Origin: Crateriforma spongiae
Lineage (GTDB): Bacteria; Planctomycetota; Planctomycetia; Pirellulales; Pirellulaceae
DNA: 64,000 nucleotides
Direction of reading: 5' to 3'
NCBI RefSeq assembly: GCF_012290005.1
Contig: NZ_JAAXMS010000007.1
Location: 350,836 to 414,835, forward strand
The translations under genes and the position numbers were made by a program. The notes under the pieces are model-generated. The model worked only from the letters and a program-made list of their open reading frames with translations, was not told where the DNA came from and made no database searches. Position 1 is the stretch's first letter; every line of letters starts with the position of its first letter. This document shows positions 37,865 through 48,300 of the stretch, one piece after another.

Positions 37865-39115
37865 TTAGCCGACGAAAAGGGGCTTCAGGTGACGGTCATA
37901 AATATTTTTGGTCACCTGGGTTCCGACAATTTCTTTGTTGGCTTTCAGCATGTCGGTGTACCGTTGGCCCGCTTTGGCAGCGACCTTGAACGACACGTGC
38001 AGCAACTGTCGAACGCTGGGGTTAAAGCTGGGACAGCTTTGGTCGTGACGAATCACGTTGGCCATTTCGCTACCCGACCATCCGGCGACGGTGTCCGCAC
38101 CGGGCAACTGGCTGCGATCGATGTCGATGACGCTGGCATAGGGTGCACAGAATTCATCGACATGGTCGTAGGCCGTCTGATAGATCTCCTTGGCCAATGC
38201 CAGTCCGTCGCCTTCGGCTTCGGCCAGTCCGATGATTTCTTCCAGCCAGGTCGTGCCGGCGGTCTTCAGGTGGACACCGGCGCCGGTTCGATTCATCGCT
38301 TGGCGGATGATCGGATACAGGCTGAATTTGTCGCTGCCGCTGTGCACGCTAAGCTTCAGGTTTTCTGGCAAGCCATAGGCTTTGACCGCGTGCGCGATGA
38401 CGGCCAAGTCGTCGTTGAATTCCTTTTCGAACTGCGTCAGGTCGCCGACGTAATCGACACCCTTGTTGAAACGACCTGTGAACTTCGGTGCAATCGTTTG
38501 TAACGGAACGTTTTGGTCGGCCAAGGCAACCAAGATGATCAACAGTTCCGGTGGAGTTTGCGGGGCATCGGTCTCGTCCATGCTGACCTCGGCGATGACC
38601 TGGTCGGCGCCTTTCTTGTCAGCGATGTATCGATAGATTTCCGCTGCTTCGGCGCAGGCGGACAAGTATTGCTTGCCGACACGCCGCACATCATCGGTGG
38701 TGATCGTCAGCGGTTCGGACAGGCCGTCCAGTTCCAAGGTGCCGACCAGTTCACCGTGCTTGGCAACAAACGTGTCCAGGTCTGCGTCCGAGGGGGCTTT
38801 GCCGATCGAGTCGGCCACGTCGATGGTGAAAAAATCGCTGCACGGCAGAAACGGATCCACCGTTTTTAACCCGATGTGGTCCGCATCGACGTGCCAGTCA
38901 TGCGACCATCCGCGGCTTTCGATCGCGGCCTTTGCCGCGGCCATGACGCTGGGTGGCTCGGATCCGACGAAGGTGTGCTCGCGGTTGGATTTGTTCCAGA
39001 CCGGCGAAACGATGACGTCTTGAGCGGCTAGTTTTTCAAACGCGGCCAGTTGGGCTTCGGCTTCATGGGCGAAACGGTCGCCGACACCAAACGAGTATTT
39101 GGCAAGTGTTTTCAT
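37865..39115 (-). CDS. tagaturonate epimerase family protein (UxaE-like)
   Basis: A 416-residue protein starting at ATG 39115 (MKTLAKYSFGVGDRF). Conserved stretches VDADHIGLKTVDPF, EVSMDETDAP, LSVHSGSDKFSLYP, HLKTAGTTWLEE and VRQLLHVSF match what I remember of UxaE from Thermotoga, a metal-dependent enzyme that converts D-tagaturonate to D-fructuronate. It is the first gene of the six-gene operon and faces the AraC regulator across 236 bp. In this setting it would epimerise the keto-acid made by the C5-dehydrogenase. A 6-deoxy substrate is possible if the pathway handles fucose. Confidence 0.82.
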   Translation of the reverse strand: MKTLAKYSFGVGDRFAHEAEAQLAAFEKLAAQDVIVSPVWNKSNREHTFVGSEPPSVMAAAKAAIESRGWSHDWHVDADHIGLKTVDPFLPCSDFFTIDVADSIGKAPSDADLDTFVAKHGELVGTLELDGLSEPLTITTDDVRRVGKQYLSACAEAAEIYRYIADKKGADQVIAEVSMDETDAPQTPPELLIILVALADQNVPLQTIAPKFTGRFNKGVDYVGDLTQFEKEFNDDLAVIAHAVKAYGLPENLKLSVHSGSDKFSLYPIIRQAMNRTGAGVHLKTAGTTWLEEIIGLAEAEGDGLALAKEIYQTAYDHVDEFCAPYASVIDIDRSQLPGADTVAGWSGSEMANVIRHDQSCPSFNPSVRQLLHVSFKVAAKAGQRYTDMLKANKEIVGTQVTKNIYDRHLKPLFVG

Positions 39116-39176
39116 CGAAGATTTTATGGATGGTCGTGGGGAATAGAGATGGGCGGGGATCGCAAATGCGATGCGT

Positions 39177-39244
39177 CCGTGCCGATCCAAGCGGCGGGCC
39201 GGTGCGACAGGACTGACAGAATACTGTCTGGACGATCGGCACGG
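39177..39244. promoter_or_regulatory. nested inverted repeats between the L-sugar operon and the AraC gene
   Basis: The 236-bp divergent region contains an 11-bp perfect inverted repeat, CCGTGCCGATC (39177-39187) and GATCGGCACGG (39234-39244). Inside it is a smaller dyad GACAG-AATA-CTGTC (39215-39228). This is a good candidate for the AraC-type regulator's binding site and for control of the operon starting at 39115. Confidence 0.55.
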
Positions 39245-39351
39245 GGGCACCACCGATTCGGAGACCTGATCTGCCGTGCGGCGATCGGCGTGGGGCAGGC
39301 ACGGGACGCGGGGATGACCCAAAAGTGTGAGCCGCCCTGTCGGCAAATGCC

Positions 39352-40299
39352 ATGGCCGGTCTTGACCTGGGCATGACGATTCTTAACCTGTTTGGTATGG
39401 CCGACCCGTCTTCCGCATCGATCAACGAACCGGCCTTTGTGTCCCAACAGGTCGCCGAGGCACGGCGGTATTACTTGGACCTGAAACCGTCGCCCTATGA
39501 GTCGTTGGTGGTCGTCTGCGGTGGCCGCGAACGTATGCGCACGGATTATATCGTCGCCCGAAAAGACTTTCCCTATTACGCGATCGAAATGGTGGCCGAG
39601 GGCGAGGGACAGTTGACGCTGGAAAACGTTCACCATCCGCTGCGTGCAGGCTCGGTGTTCGCCTACGGCCCCAAGACGTCGCACCGCATCGAAAACTGTG
39701 GTGCGGTGGGAATGAAGAAGTACTACGTCGATTTTTGTGGGCGACGTGCCAAGCAGTTGGTCGATCAAACGGGGCTGATGTCGGGAAAACCGTTGCAGGT
39801 CACGGCACTGCACGAACTGGTCGACCTGTTCGACATGTTGGATCACGACGGCCGAGATGACGGCGCGATGAGCCAGCAAATCTGTACTTCGATTTTGCAG
39901 TTGTTGATGTTGAAGATTCAGCGGCTGGCGGTCGGGCCCGGTGCCAACGTGCCCCGCTGTTATGACACGTATCAAACGGTGCGTCGGCACATCGAAGACA
40001 ACTTCATGCGGCTGGAAAGCGTGGCCCAAGTCGCCCAGGAATGCGGAATCACACCGATCTATCTGTCGCGACTATTTTCACGCTTCGGTGGCGGTGGTGC
40101 CTATCAATTTTTGATACGCAAGAAGATGAACTACGCCGCCGAATTGCTGCTGGAAGAATCCATGCTGGTCAAAGAGGTGGCGGAGCGTTTGGGGTTCGCC
40201 GACGCTTTTCAGTTTTCGCGTGCTTTTAAACGCGTCTACGGTGTGCCCCCGAAGCAATTGATTCGGCAGCACACCGGACGTGCCGAGCCGGCGGAATAG
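39352..40299 (+). CDS. AraC-family transcriptional regulator
   Basis: A 315-residue regulator if ATG 39352 is used; ATGs at 39373 and 39397 are equally possible and no ribosome-binding site decides. Residues 30-170 form a cupin-like sensing domain (PYYAIEMVAEGEGQLTLENVHHPLRAGSVFAYGP). The C-terminus has two helix-turn-helix motifs (LESVAQVAQECGITPIYLSR and VKEVAERLGFADAFQFSR) and the AraC end FKRVYGVPPKQ. It is divergent from the L-sugar operon and most likely activates it in response to the imported sugar or an intermediate. Confidence 0.93.
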   Translation: MAGLDLGMTILNLFGMADPSSASINEPAFVSQQVAEARRYYLDLKPSPYESLVVVCGGRERMRTDYIVARKDFPYYAIEMVAEGEGQLTLENVHHPLRAGSVFAYGPKTSHRIENCGAVGMKKYYVDFCGRRAKQLVDQTGLMSGKPLQVTALHELVDLFDMLDHDGRDDGAMSQQICTSILQLLMLKIQRLAVGPGANVPRCYDTYQTVRRHIEDNFMRLESVAQVAQECGITPIYLSRLFSRFGGGGAYQFLIRKKMNYAAELLLEESMLVKEVAERLGFADAFQFSRAFKRVYGVPPKQLIRQHTGRAEPAE

Positions 40300-40326
40300 A
40301 CGCCGGCTGTGGCGATGTTGCTGGGA

Positions 40327-41820
40327 TCAAGGCATCTTGTCGCCGACTTCTGCCATCTTTTCCTCCAGCATCGTCTTCATCTGCTTGATTTCATCAGCGT
40401 ACGCGGGATCCTCGATCAGATTGTTCATCTCCTCCGGATCTTCACTCAGGTCGTAGTATTCCCAGTAGGGATCGGTGGGCTTGTCCAAGGCGCCGGGCGC
40501 GTCCAGCGGCTTGCCATAAAAGTAGATCAGCTTGCGATCCTTGGTGCGGATGCCCAGGTGTGCCGGGTTGTCGTGGTGGGCCATGTGCATCCAGTACCGA
40601 TAGTACGTCGCGGTGGGCCAGTCATCCGGGGTCGGCTGGCCGTTCAACATGGGTTTGAACGATCGGCCCTGCATGAAGTCCGGCTTGTCGACGCCGGCAA
40701 AATCCAACAGCGTCGGCGCGAAGTCCACGTTGTTGGCGATGAAATCCAATCGTTCGCCCGCGGGGATTGATTCGGGATAGCGAATGATAAAGGGCATGCG
40801 GAGCGATTGTTCGTACATCCAGCGTTTGTCGATGTAGTCGTGTTCGCCCAGCATGAATCCTTGGTCGGCGGTGTAGACGATGATCGTGTTGTCCAGTTCG
40901 CCGCTGGATTCCAGGTGATCCAACAAGCGTGCAATATTGTCATCGACGCCGCGAACGCAGCGCAGGAACTTCTTCAGGTAGCGCTGGTAAGCTTCGCGTT
41001 TGTAGGCTTCGTCGGACAAGCTATCGTCGACGAACATGTGGTCACCCATGTTGCGCCGTTCGTTCCGCTTTCCGACCGAGGTTCCGTATTGCGGTTGGCC
41101 ATGGGGGCCGTGGTTTCCGCGTTCCCACAAGCTTTTCGGTTCGGGGATGGTCACACCGGAGTACAACCAGTCATAGCGTTCCGCATTTTCAAAGTTATCG
41201 TGCGGCGCTTTGAAGTGGTGCATCAAAAAGAACGGCTTGTCTTTTTGTTTTCGTGTCTTCAGCCACTTCAGTGAGATGTTCGTGATCGCATCGGACGAAT
41301 GAACGCTGTCATAGCTGTTGAAGCGAAACTCGTTTTCCGGCCACGGCTTGGGGCCGCGGACGCGGAAGATCGGGTTGAAGTAGAACCCTTGGCCGGGCAA
41401 CACGGTGTAAAAGTCGAACGCCGCCGGTTCGGCTTTCAGGTGCCATTTACCGACCATCGCGGTTTCGTATCCGGCGTCTTTCATCAAGTGTGCCAGGAAC
41501 TGGCGTTCACCTTCGATCTTTCCGTTCAGCGTCGTCACGCCGTTCACGTGCGCGTATTGGCCCGTGATGATCGCCGCGCGGCTGGGTGTGCAGATTGAAT
41601 TGGTGACGAAGCAATTCGTCAGCAGCGCGCCTTCGCGGGCCAGGCGGTCCAGCGTCGGCGTCGGGTCCAGCACGGACAATCGGCCCTGATAGGCGCCGAT
41701 GCCTTGTGAGGCATGGTCATCGGACATGATGTACAGAATGTTCGGCTTTTCCGTTTCGGCGTTCGCCTGGAAAGACATTCCGGTGGCCAAACAAACGGCC
41801 ACTAACAAGTATCGAATCAT
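40327..41820 (-). CDS. type I sulfatase
   Basis: A 497-residue secreted sulfatase. The signal peptide is MIRYLLVAVCLATGMSFQANA. The metal site is PNILYIMSDDHASQG. The formylglycine motif is C77-T-P-S-R in SICTPSRAAIITG. Later residues MVGKWHLK, HHFKAPHDNFE and YTADQGFMLGEHDYIDKRWMYE complete the active site and fold. The last region resembles choline-sulfatase or iduronate-sulfatase-like S1 sulfatases. It removes sulfate from polysaccharide fragments. It is the third gene of an operon behind the cytochrome and DUF1501 genes (48-bp gap) and converges with the AraC gene. Confidence 0.94.
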   Translation of the reverse strand: MIRYLLVAVCLATGMSFQANAETEKPNILYIMSDDHASQGIGAYQGRLSVLDPTPTLDRLAREGALLTNCFVTNSICTPSRAAIITGQYAHVNGVTTLNGKIEGERQFLAHLMKDAGYETAMVGKWHLKAEPAAFDFYTVLPGQGFYFNPIFRVRGPKPWPENEFRFNSYDSVHSSDAITNISLKWLKTRKQKDKPFFLMHHFKAPHDNFENAERYDWLYSGVTIPEPKSLWERGNHGPHGQPQYGTSVGKRNERRNMGDHMFVDDSLSDEAYKREAYQRYLKKFLRCVRGVDDNIARLLDHLESSGELDNTIIVYTADQGFMLGEHDYIDKRWMYEQSLRMPFIIRYPESIPAGERLDFIANNVDFAPTLLDFAGVDKPDFMQGRSFKPMLNGQPTPDDWPTATYYRYWMHMAHHDNPAHLGIRTKDRKLIYFYGKPLDAPGALDKPTDPYWEYYDLSEDPEEMNNLIEDPAYADEIKQMKTMLEEKMAEVGDKMP

Positions 41821-41868
41821 GGAATCTTCGTCGTGGGAGTGAAGGAAACAGGTGTTGGTGGTGAAGGG

Positions 41869-43299
<1,431 letters not shown>

Positions 43300-43304
43300 C
43301 GAGA

Positions 43305-46300
43305 TCACTGTAGGTATAAGAACTCGTTCGTGTTGAACAGCAACAGGCAAGCGTCGGCCAACGCCCGCGTCGGTGCGTCCACGTCCGCGGGCTTGATGTC
43401 AGGTGTGTAACGATCAAAGACGGGCAAGATTTCTTGGTACTCAAACGGTTTGCCCGAAAACTCTTCGACCAGAGATCGAGTGATGCGCCGAGGATAATTC
43501 ACCGGCGTCGGTTGGACCTGTTGGTGATACCCCGTCATGTCGTCGATGTAGCGGACCAGACGGTCAACCTCTTCGGGCGACGGAGACCGGCCCAAAATGA
43601 TTCGAAATGCCGCCGCCAATTGATCCTTGGTCGACTTGTGTTTTTGCCGCAGACGCAATGCCATCGCGACGCTGCGATCGGTGACCATGTCGCTGTACAT
43701 CAACGTGAAGGCCTGCGGTGTGACTGCCGCGGATTCACGCCGTTCGCATGATTCATTGGGGTTGGGTTGGTTGAACAGCTCCAAAAACGGATCCGCCTGG
43801 CCACGAACGCGATACGCATAGATCGTGCGGCGGTTGCGTTGATCGGGAGTTGCCGATGGTTGATATGCCGGTGCCAGGGAAAACTGAATCATCCTTGGCT
43901 GCAGCGCGACTTCCATGTTGATTTCCGGCATCACGGGCAATCCGCCGACCGAACGATTCAGTTCGCCGGTGGCCGCCAGCATGGCGTCGCGAATTTCCGG
44001 GGCAGACAGCCGCCGCGGTGGAAAGTAGGAAAGCCAGCGGTTGTCTGGATCGATTCGTGCGACCGCCCCGGCGTCCACCGGTGTCGCGGCGCGGCGGTAG
44101 GCTTTCGACAGCAGAATCATCCGATGCAGCCGCTTCAGTTTCCAATCGCCGTCGACCAATTGGTGGGCCAGATAATCCAGCAGTTCCGGATGAGTTGGTC
44201 GGCCGCCTTTGCCCCCAAAGTTGTTCGGATTGGCGGCGATGCCTCGGCCAAAATGTGACTGCCAGATCCGGTTGACAATCGAACGCGTCGTCAGCGGGTT
44301 GTCCGGATGGGCGATCCAGCGGGCCAACCCCAGTCGCCGGCCTTCGATCGATTCGGTCAGACGAAACGGATCGTCGTCGCCGCGGGCCTCGTGCGTTTGA
44401 AAGTGTGCGTCGCCGGTGGTGGACAAGCCGCATACGCTTAGCACGCCGGGGGTCACTGGATCGCCAGACGCGGTCAGATCACCGCCACCCAGAATGAAGC
44501 AATCTGGGGCCCGGGACTGTTCGTCGTTTCGTTTGATACGAAGTTTGCGTGCGTTGACTTTGGGGGCCGATGAACCGCCGGAATTGAAAACGCTTTGCGC
44601 CATCGGTTCGTAGCGTTCCAGTCGTCGTGTCCAAATCCATTCGTCTTGTTCGCGGACCTTCAGTTGGCCCTGTTCGATGTGGTCCAGACCGACGTGTCGG
44701 GGCGGCTTTTGGTCGTCCGGCAAGCCGCGTCGTTGATCGGCGTCTTGGTAATCCAAACCGCGTTCGTCGAACCATTGTCGTGCCGCGGCTTCGCGTTTGG
44801 CGATCAGCTTGTCTTTTTCCGCCACCGCAAAGTCCAACATGCGTTGCACATGTCGGCGTCCTGCCTGCAGGCGGTCGGTGTTTTCTTGTGGCAAGAATGG
44901 GACGCGGCGTTCGGCCATCTGTGTCGTGGCGAAGGTTGCGTACAAGCGGTAATAGTCCCGCGTCGGGATCGGATCAAACTTGTGATCGTGACACTTGACG
45001 CATCGCATCGTCGTCGACAGGAAGGTCTGGCCGACCGAATTGACGACGTCATCCAGGTACATCTGGCGTGCCGGTTCGGGTTCGATCATCGCGCTGTCCC
45101 ATGGCCCCAATCGCAGAAAGCCGGTGGCGATGATCCATTCGGCTTCCTGGGGCGTGTAGTCACCCGATATTTGTACCTGACGGACCGTCGCCGCATCGGC
45201 CGACAAACGTGCGGCGACCGATTGGTCGGCCAATTCATCACCGGCGATCTGTTCGATGATGAACTGATCGTAGGGTTTGTCTTTGTTGAACGATCGAACC
45301 ACATAGTCACGGTAACGCCACATGTTGGAACGTTCATAATCGTTGGACATCCCGCCGGTGTCGGCGTAGCGTGAAACGTCCAGCCAGTGTTGCGCCTGAC
45401 GTTCGCCAAAGTGCGGTTCGGCCAGCAAACGATCGATCAACGCTTCCCAAGCTGCGTCGGCATCGGTCATGTAGTCCTTGCAAAACGCATCGACCTGTTC
45501 AGGGCGAGGCGGCAGGCCGGTCAAGTCGAACGTGACACGTCGAATCAACGTTTGTGGTGAAGCCATTTTGGCCGGCGTTAACCCCGCATCTTCGATCGCC
45601 GCATCGACCAACATGTCGATGACATGCTCCGGTGCAATGCTTGGTGCGGACTGGTCGCCCGAGCTGGCCGATGCGATCGGCGTCATCAAGGGTTGGTACG
45701 CCCAAAGGTCATCGGGTTGATAACGCCGGTACGTCCATGTGTCGGATGTTCCGCCGCTGGTGGACACCAGCACGCCGTCATCGGTCACCCTTTGTCGGGC
45801 GGCCGCAGCGCGGATGGCGTTCTGTTCCTGCTGTGATGGCCAGGGTGCACCGGCGGCAATCCATGACACCACGCTTTGGATTTGAGTCTCGGTCAGCCGG
45901 TCATTTTCTTTCGGCGGCATTTCCAAGCCTTCCCAGCGGATTGCCCAGACCAGAGGACTTCCGTCGGGATCGCCCGGCACGATGGCGGCTTCGCCCGATT
46001 CGCCACCGCCCAGCAGTGCCGCGCGGGCTCGCATGTCAAAGTCGCCTTGCAACTGTTCCGGGTCGTCGCCGTGGCAGCCGAAACACTTGGACTTCAGCAT
46101 CGGCAGGACTTTCAGCGTGAAGTCCTGGGCCGATTTCAAAACGGTTGGCGTGTCTGACAAACCAGCGTCGTCGCTTGACCAAGCGGGGCAAATGCCGATC
46201 GCCGTGATCACGGTCCAAAGCAGACAGCGGACCGCAGAGAGCTCTGCAATCGAACCGCTCCGCGACACGTTTTGGCCGATCCACAAACGTGGAGGCTGTT

Positions 46301-46331
46301 CGGATTGCGGTGATTTCAAGCGGCGACGCAT
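43305..46331 (-). CDS. planctomycete cytochrome c / DUF1549 / DUF1553 protein
   Basis: A 1008-residue exported protein. ATG 46331 (MRRRLKSPQSEQ) is chosen because a signal-like helix follows (AVRCLLWTVITAIGICPAWS). The PSCyt1 domain has one haem site in LKSKCFGCHGDDPE and the axial-ligand region GLEMPPKEN. DUF1549 follows (RRVTFDLTGLPPRPEQVDAF, HFGERQAQHWLDVSRYADTGG, FNKDKPYDQFIIEQIAGDEL), then DUF1553 (GLARWIAHPDNPLTTRSIVNR, PTHPELLDYLAHQLVDGDWK). It is the lead gene of the operon with DUF1501 and the sulfatase. The electron-transfer partner is unknown. Confidence 0.94.
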   Translation of the reverse strand: MRRRLKSPQSEQPPRLWIGQNVSRSGSIAELSAVRCLLWTVITAIGICPAWSSDDAGLSDTPTVLKSAQDFTLKVLPMLKSKCFGCHGDDPEQLQGDFDMRARAALLGGGESGEAAIVPGDPDGSPLVWAIRWEGLEMPPKENDRLTETQIQSVVSWIAAGAPWPSQQEQNAIRAAAARQRVTDDGVLVSTSGGTSDTWTYRRYQPDDLWAYQPLMTPIASASSGDQSAPSIAPEHVIDMLVDAAIEDAGLTPAKMASPQTLIRRVTFDLTGLPPRPEQVDAFCKDYMTDADAAWEALIDRLLAEPHFGERQAQHWLDVSRYADTGGMSNDYERSNMWRYRDYVVRSFNKDKPYDQFIIEQIAGDELADQSVAARLSADAATVRQVQISGDYTPQEAEWIIATGFLRLGPWDSAMIEPEPARQMYLDDVVNSVGQTFLSTTMRCVKCHDHKFDPIPTRDYYRLYATFATTQMAERRVPFLPQENTDRLQAGRRHVQRMLDFAVAEKDKLIAKREAAARQWFDERGLDYQDADQRRGLPDDQKPPRHVGLDHIEQGQLKVREQDEWIWTRRLERYEPMAQSVFNSGGSSAPKVNARKLRIKRNDEQSRAPDCFILGGGDLTASGDPVTPGVLSVCGLSTTGDAHFQTHEARGDDDPFRLTESIEGRRLGLARWIAHPDNPLTTRSIVNRIWQSHFGRGIAANPNNFGGKGGRPTHPELLDYLAHQLVDGDWKLKRLHRMILLSKAYRRAATPVDAGAVARIDPDNRWLSYFPPRRLSAPEIRDAMLAATGELNRSVGGLPVMPEINMEVALQPRMIQFSLAPAYQPSATPDQRNRRTIYAYRVRGQADPFLELFNQPNPNESCERRESAAVTPQAFTLMYSDMVTDRSVAMALRLRQKHKSTKDQLAAAFRIILGRSPSPEEVDRLVRYIDDMTGYHQQVQPTPVNYPRRITRSLVEEFSGKPFEYQEILPVFDRYTPDIKPADVDAPTRALADACLLLFNTNEFLYLQ

Positions 46332-46483
46332 CGACAAATCGGCGGCAATGGTGGGGGCAATCTGCAGGCGAGAGGAGGTGGCCGGTGGTGCGGCGGGGCG
46401 TTCGCAGGGGGGATTCCGATTATGACACAACCCCCGGCCGAAAGATATTAACAATTAACGAGTGGCAATGGTCGGATTTCGAT

Positions 46484-46511
46484 CCGCGGACAAATTTTGT
46501 TGCCTCCGCGG
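46484..46511. promoter_or_regulatory. 7-bp inverted repeat in the divergent region
   Basis: CCGCGGA (46484-46490) pairs with TCCGCGG (46505-46511) around an AT-rich 14-nt loop. The 295-bp gap 46332-46626 must carry promoters for the cytochrome operon and the plus-strand hypothetical. An AT-rich stretch TATTAACAATTAACG lies just upstream of the repeat. No gene was seen in the gap. Confidence 0.35.
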
Positions 46512-46626
46512 TCGGGGGGCGTTAAGTTCACCAGGTGTGCTCGTGCAGTCGGGGCTTGCGTCGTGAAGACGTTTGGATGCTGTGCGGCACCTCTTTTCTT
46601 GGACGAATTGCATTGGGGGTGATGAG

Positions 46627-48186
46627 ATGCTGCGCTGGCCGCCGCAATCTTCAGGCAGCGTGTTTTGCGGTCTTATCCTGTTTGCAACGTCGCTGGTGAC
46701 TTCCACACCCAACGCCGGCGCAACCGATGCAATTGTCTGGCATCGCTCGCTTGAGACCGCCAAGTCGCAGTTGTCGTCGATCAGTGGCGATACCGCGCCG
46801 CTGTTTCTGATCGCCGTGACCAACGACATCGACACCCCTGCCGAAACGCAGCCTTCGTTTTGGTGTCGCCAGTGGCTTGATCGCCGCGTCGCCGGCGTTC
46901 TCTCGGAACGTCCGGACCTGGAGACTCGCGTTGGTGCGGTACATTTGGCGGCCGGATTGCCGCCGGAATTGACGGGCCAGTCGGATTTCAATCGCCCCGA
47001 ACGTCTGGTTTTGGCGGTCGCGGATGCCGACAGTCGCCTGTTGAGTTTTTGTGTGGGAATTCCGACGCGCGACACGTTGTGGGGCATGATCGAGGACGCC
47101 GAAGAGGTGGCTGCGATGCGGGCCAACGCTGCGGTGCGTCCGGGACACTGGCGACGCGACGTGGCACAGCGAAGTTTGCAGCGGGTGAATCGATACTATG
47201 CCGAGCGTTTGCGCCGCGTCATGCAGGCGTTGAAACTGGTCAAACAAGTCGAGCCGGATCCGGCGGCTTTGGAACAAGTGGATGCACCGGAGGGACATGG
47301 GACGTTGCCGGAAGCTGAACTGGATGACGGCAAGCTGGATCAAGGCCTGCCGAATGCCGAGCAGCCCTCCGAGACCAATGCGGCAAGCGTCAATGAAGCG
47401 GTGTTGCCGAGCCGCGAAGAGGAGGGGGAATGGGAAGATCCCCAAGTCGATGATCAGTGGACCGAGAAGCTGGATGCGGCAGTGAAGATTCAAATCGCAG
47501 GCGATGCCGGTTTGGATGCTTCCGACCCGGTGGACTGGGGCCTGCGTTTGAATTTGGTGCATGACGTATTTACCTCGCTGTATCGGCTGGATGCGTTCAG
47601 CCGTTTTGCGGATAGCGAGATTCGCCGAGACGATCCCGATTTTTATCGTGTGACGCTCGGCCAGTTGGAACAAAACGCGGAGACACGCGACGACTGGGTG
47701 CAGTGTGCCCTGCCGCTGTTGGTCGGTCTTTCGCTTCGTGACCGATGGGAATCCTTGGTCGAAGTGGTTTGGCAACAACCGGCCGTCAGGTTCGAACCGA
47801 TGACGGCGGAGTTGGAAGCTTGGTGGAACAAACACCGACCGGTGACGCCGCTGGTCTTCAGGATGCGGCGTCTGGCGATTGCCGATGCATCGGCTCGGCA
47901 CGAGGTTTCCGCCACGGGGCCGCCCGGAAGAGTCACTTGGGCGGACTTGGAAAACGCTTTGCAACAGTTTCCGGTTCGCGAAGTCTCCTACAGCCAATGG
48001 TGGGCGATTCAGCGAAACGAAGGATGGGTCGCCGTCGATTTGTTTCGGCCGACCACGGTCACCGACATCGTTGCCTCGCCCAAGTCGAATCGACCGATGT
48101 TGATTCGTCGGGGGGAATCGCCGGCGCGAAACCTTTCCAAGCTTCGTCGGTTGCAACGCGCTGCCGGCAAAACGAATGATCCTTGA
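46627..48186 (+). CDS. exported hypothetical protein
   Basis: A 519-residue protein. ATG 46627 is supported by a GGGGGTGATG ribosome-binding stretch just upstream and leads straight into a signal peptide (SGSVFCGLILFATSLVTSTPNAGA). Residues 50-150 (APLFLIAVTNDIDTP, FWCRQWLDRRVAGVL, RLVLAVADADSRLL) could form a thioredoxin-like fold, but no CxxC is present. A long acidic stretch (about 200-290) separates it from a helical C-terminal half. No family was recognised. It is followed, 114 bp on, by the di-haem gene on the same strand, suggesting a joint periplasmic role. Confidence 0.65.
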   Translation: MLRWPPQSSGSVFCGLILFATSLVTSTPNAGATDAIVWHRSLETAKSQLSSISGDTAPLFLIAVTNDIDTPAETQPSFWCRQWLDRRVAGVLSERPDLETRVGAVHLAAGLPPELTGQSDFNRPERLVLAVADADSRLLSFCVGIPTRDTLWGMIEDAEEVAAMRANAAVRPGHWRRDVAQRSLQRVNRYYAERLRRVMQALKLVKQVEPDPAALEQVDAPEGHGTLPEAELDDGKLDQGLPNAEQPSETNAASVNEAVLPSREEEGEWEDPQVDDQWTEKLDAAVKIQIAGDAGLDASDPVDWGLRLNLVHDVFTSLYRLDAFSRFADSEIRRDDPDFYRVTLGQLEQNAETRDDWVQCALPLLVGLSLRDRWESLVEVVWQQPAVRFEPMTAELEAWWNKHRPVTPLVFRMRRLAIADASARHEVSATGPPGRVTWADLENALQQFPVREVSYSQWWAIQRNEGWVAVDLFRPTTVTDIVASPKSNRPMLIRRGESPARNLSKLRRLQRAAGKTNDP

Positions 48187-48300
48187 CGGGCCTGGCGTCA
48201 AGTGAATCGGCCGGTTTTTGGCCAGGCATCGGTTTGCGCGTCGTCGCAGTTTACGGGGCGACTCTTTTCAACAAAGCTTTTCTTTTCGGGGGTTCGGGTA

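Noticed and set aside
46651..48201. 516-residue minus-strand frame
   Set aside because: Antisense to the exported hypothetical, which has a ribosome-binding site and signal peptide; no domain seen in the minus frame.
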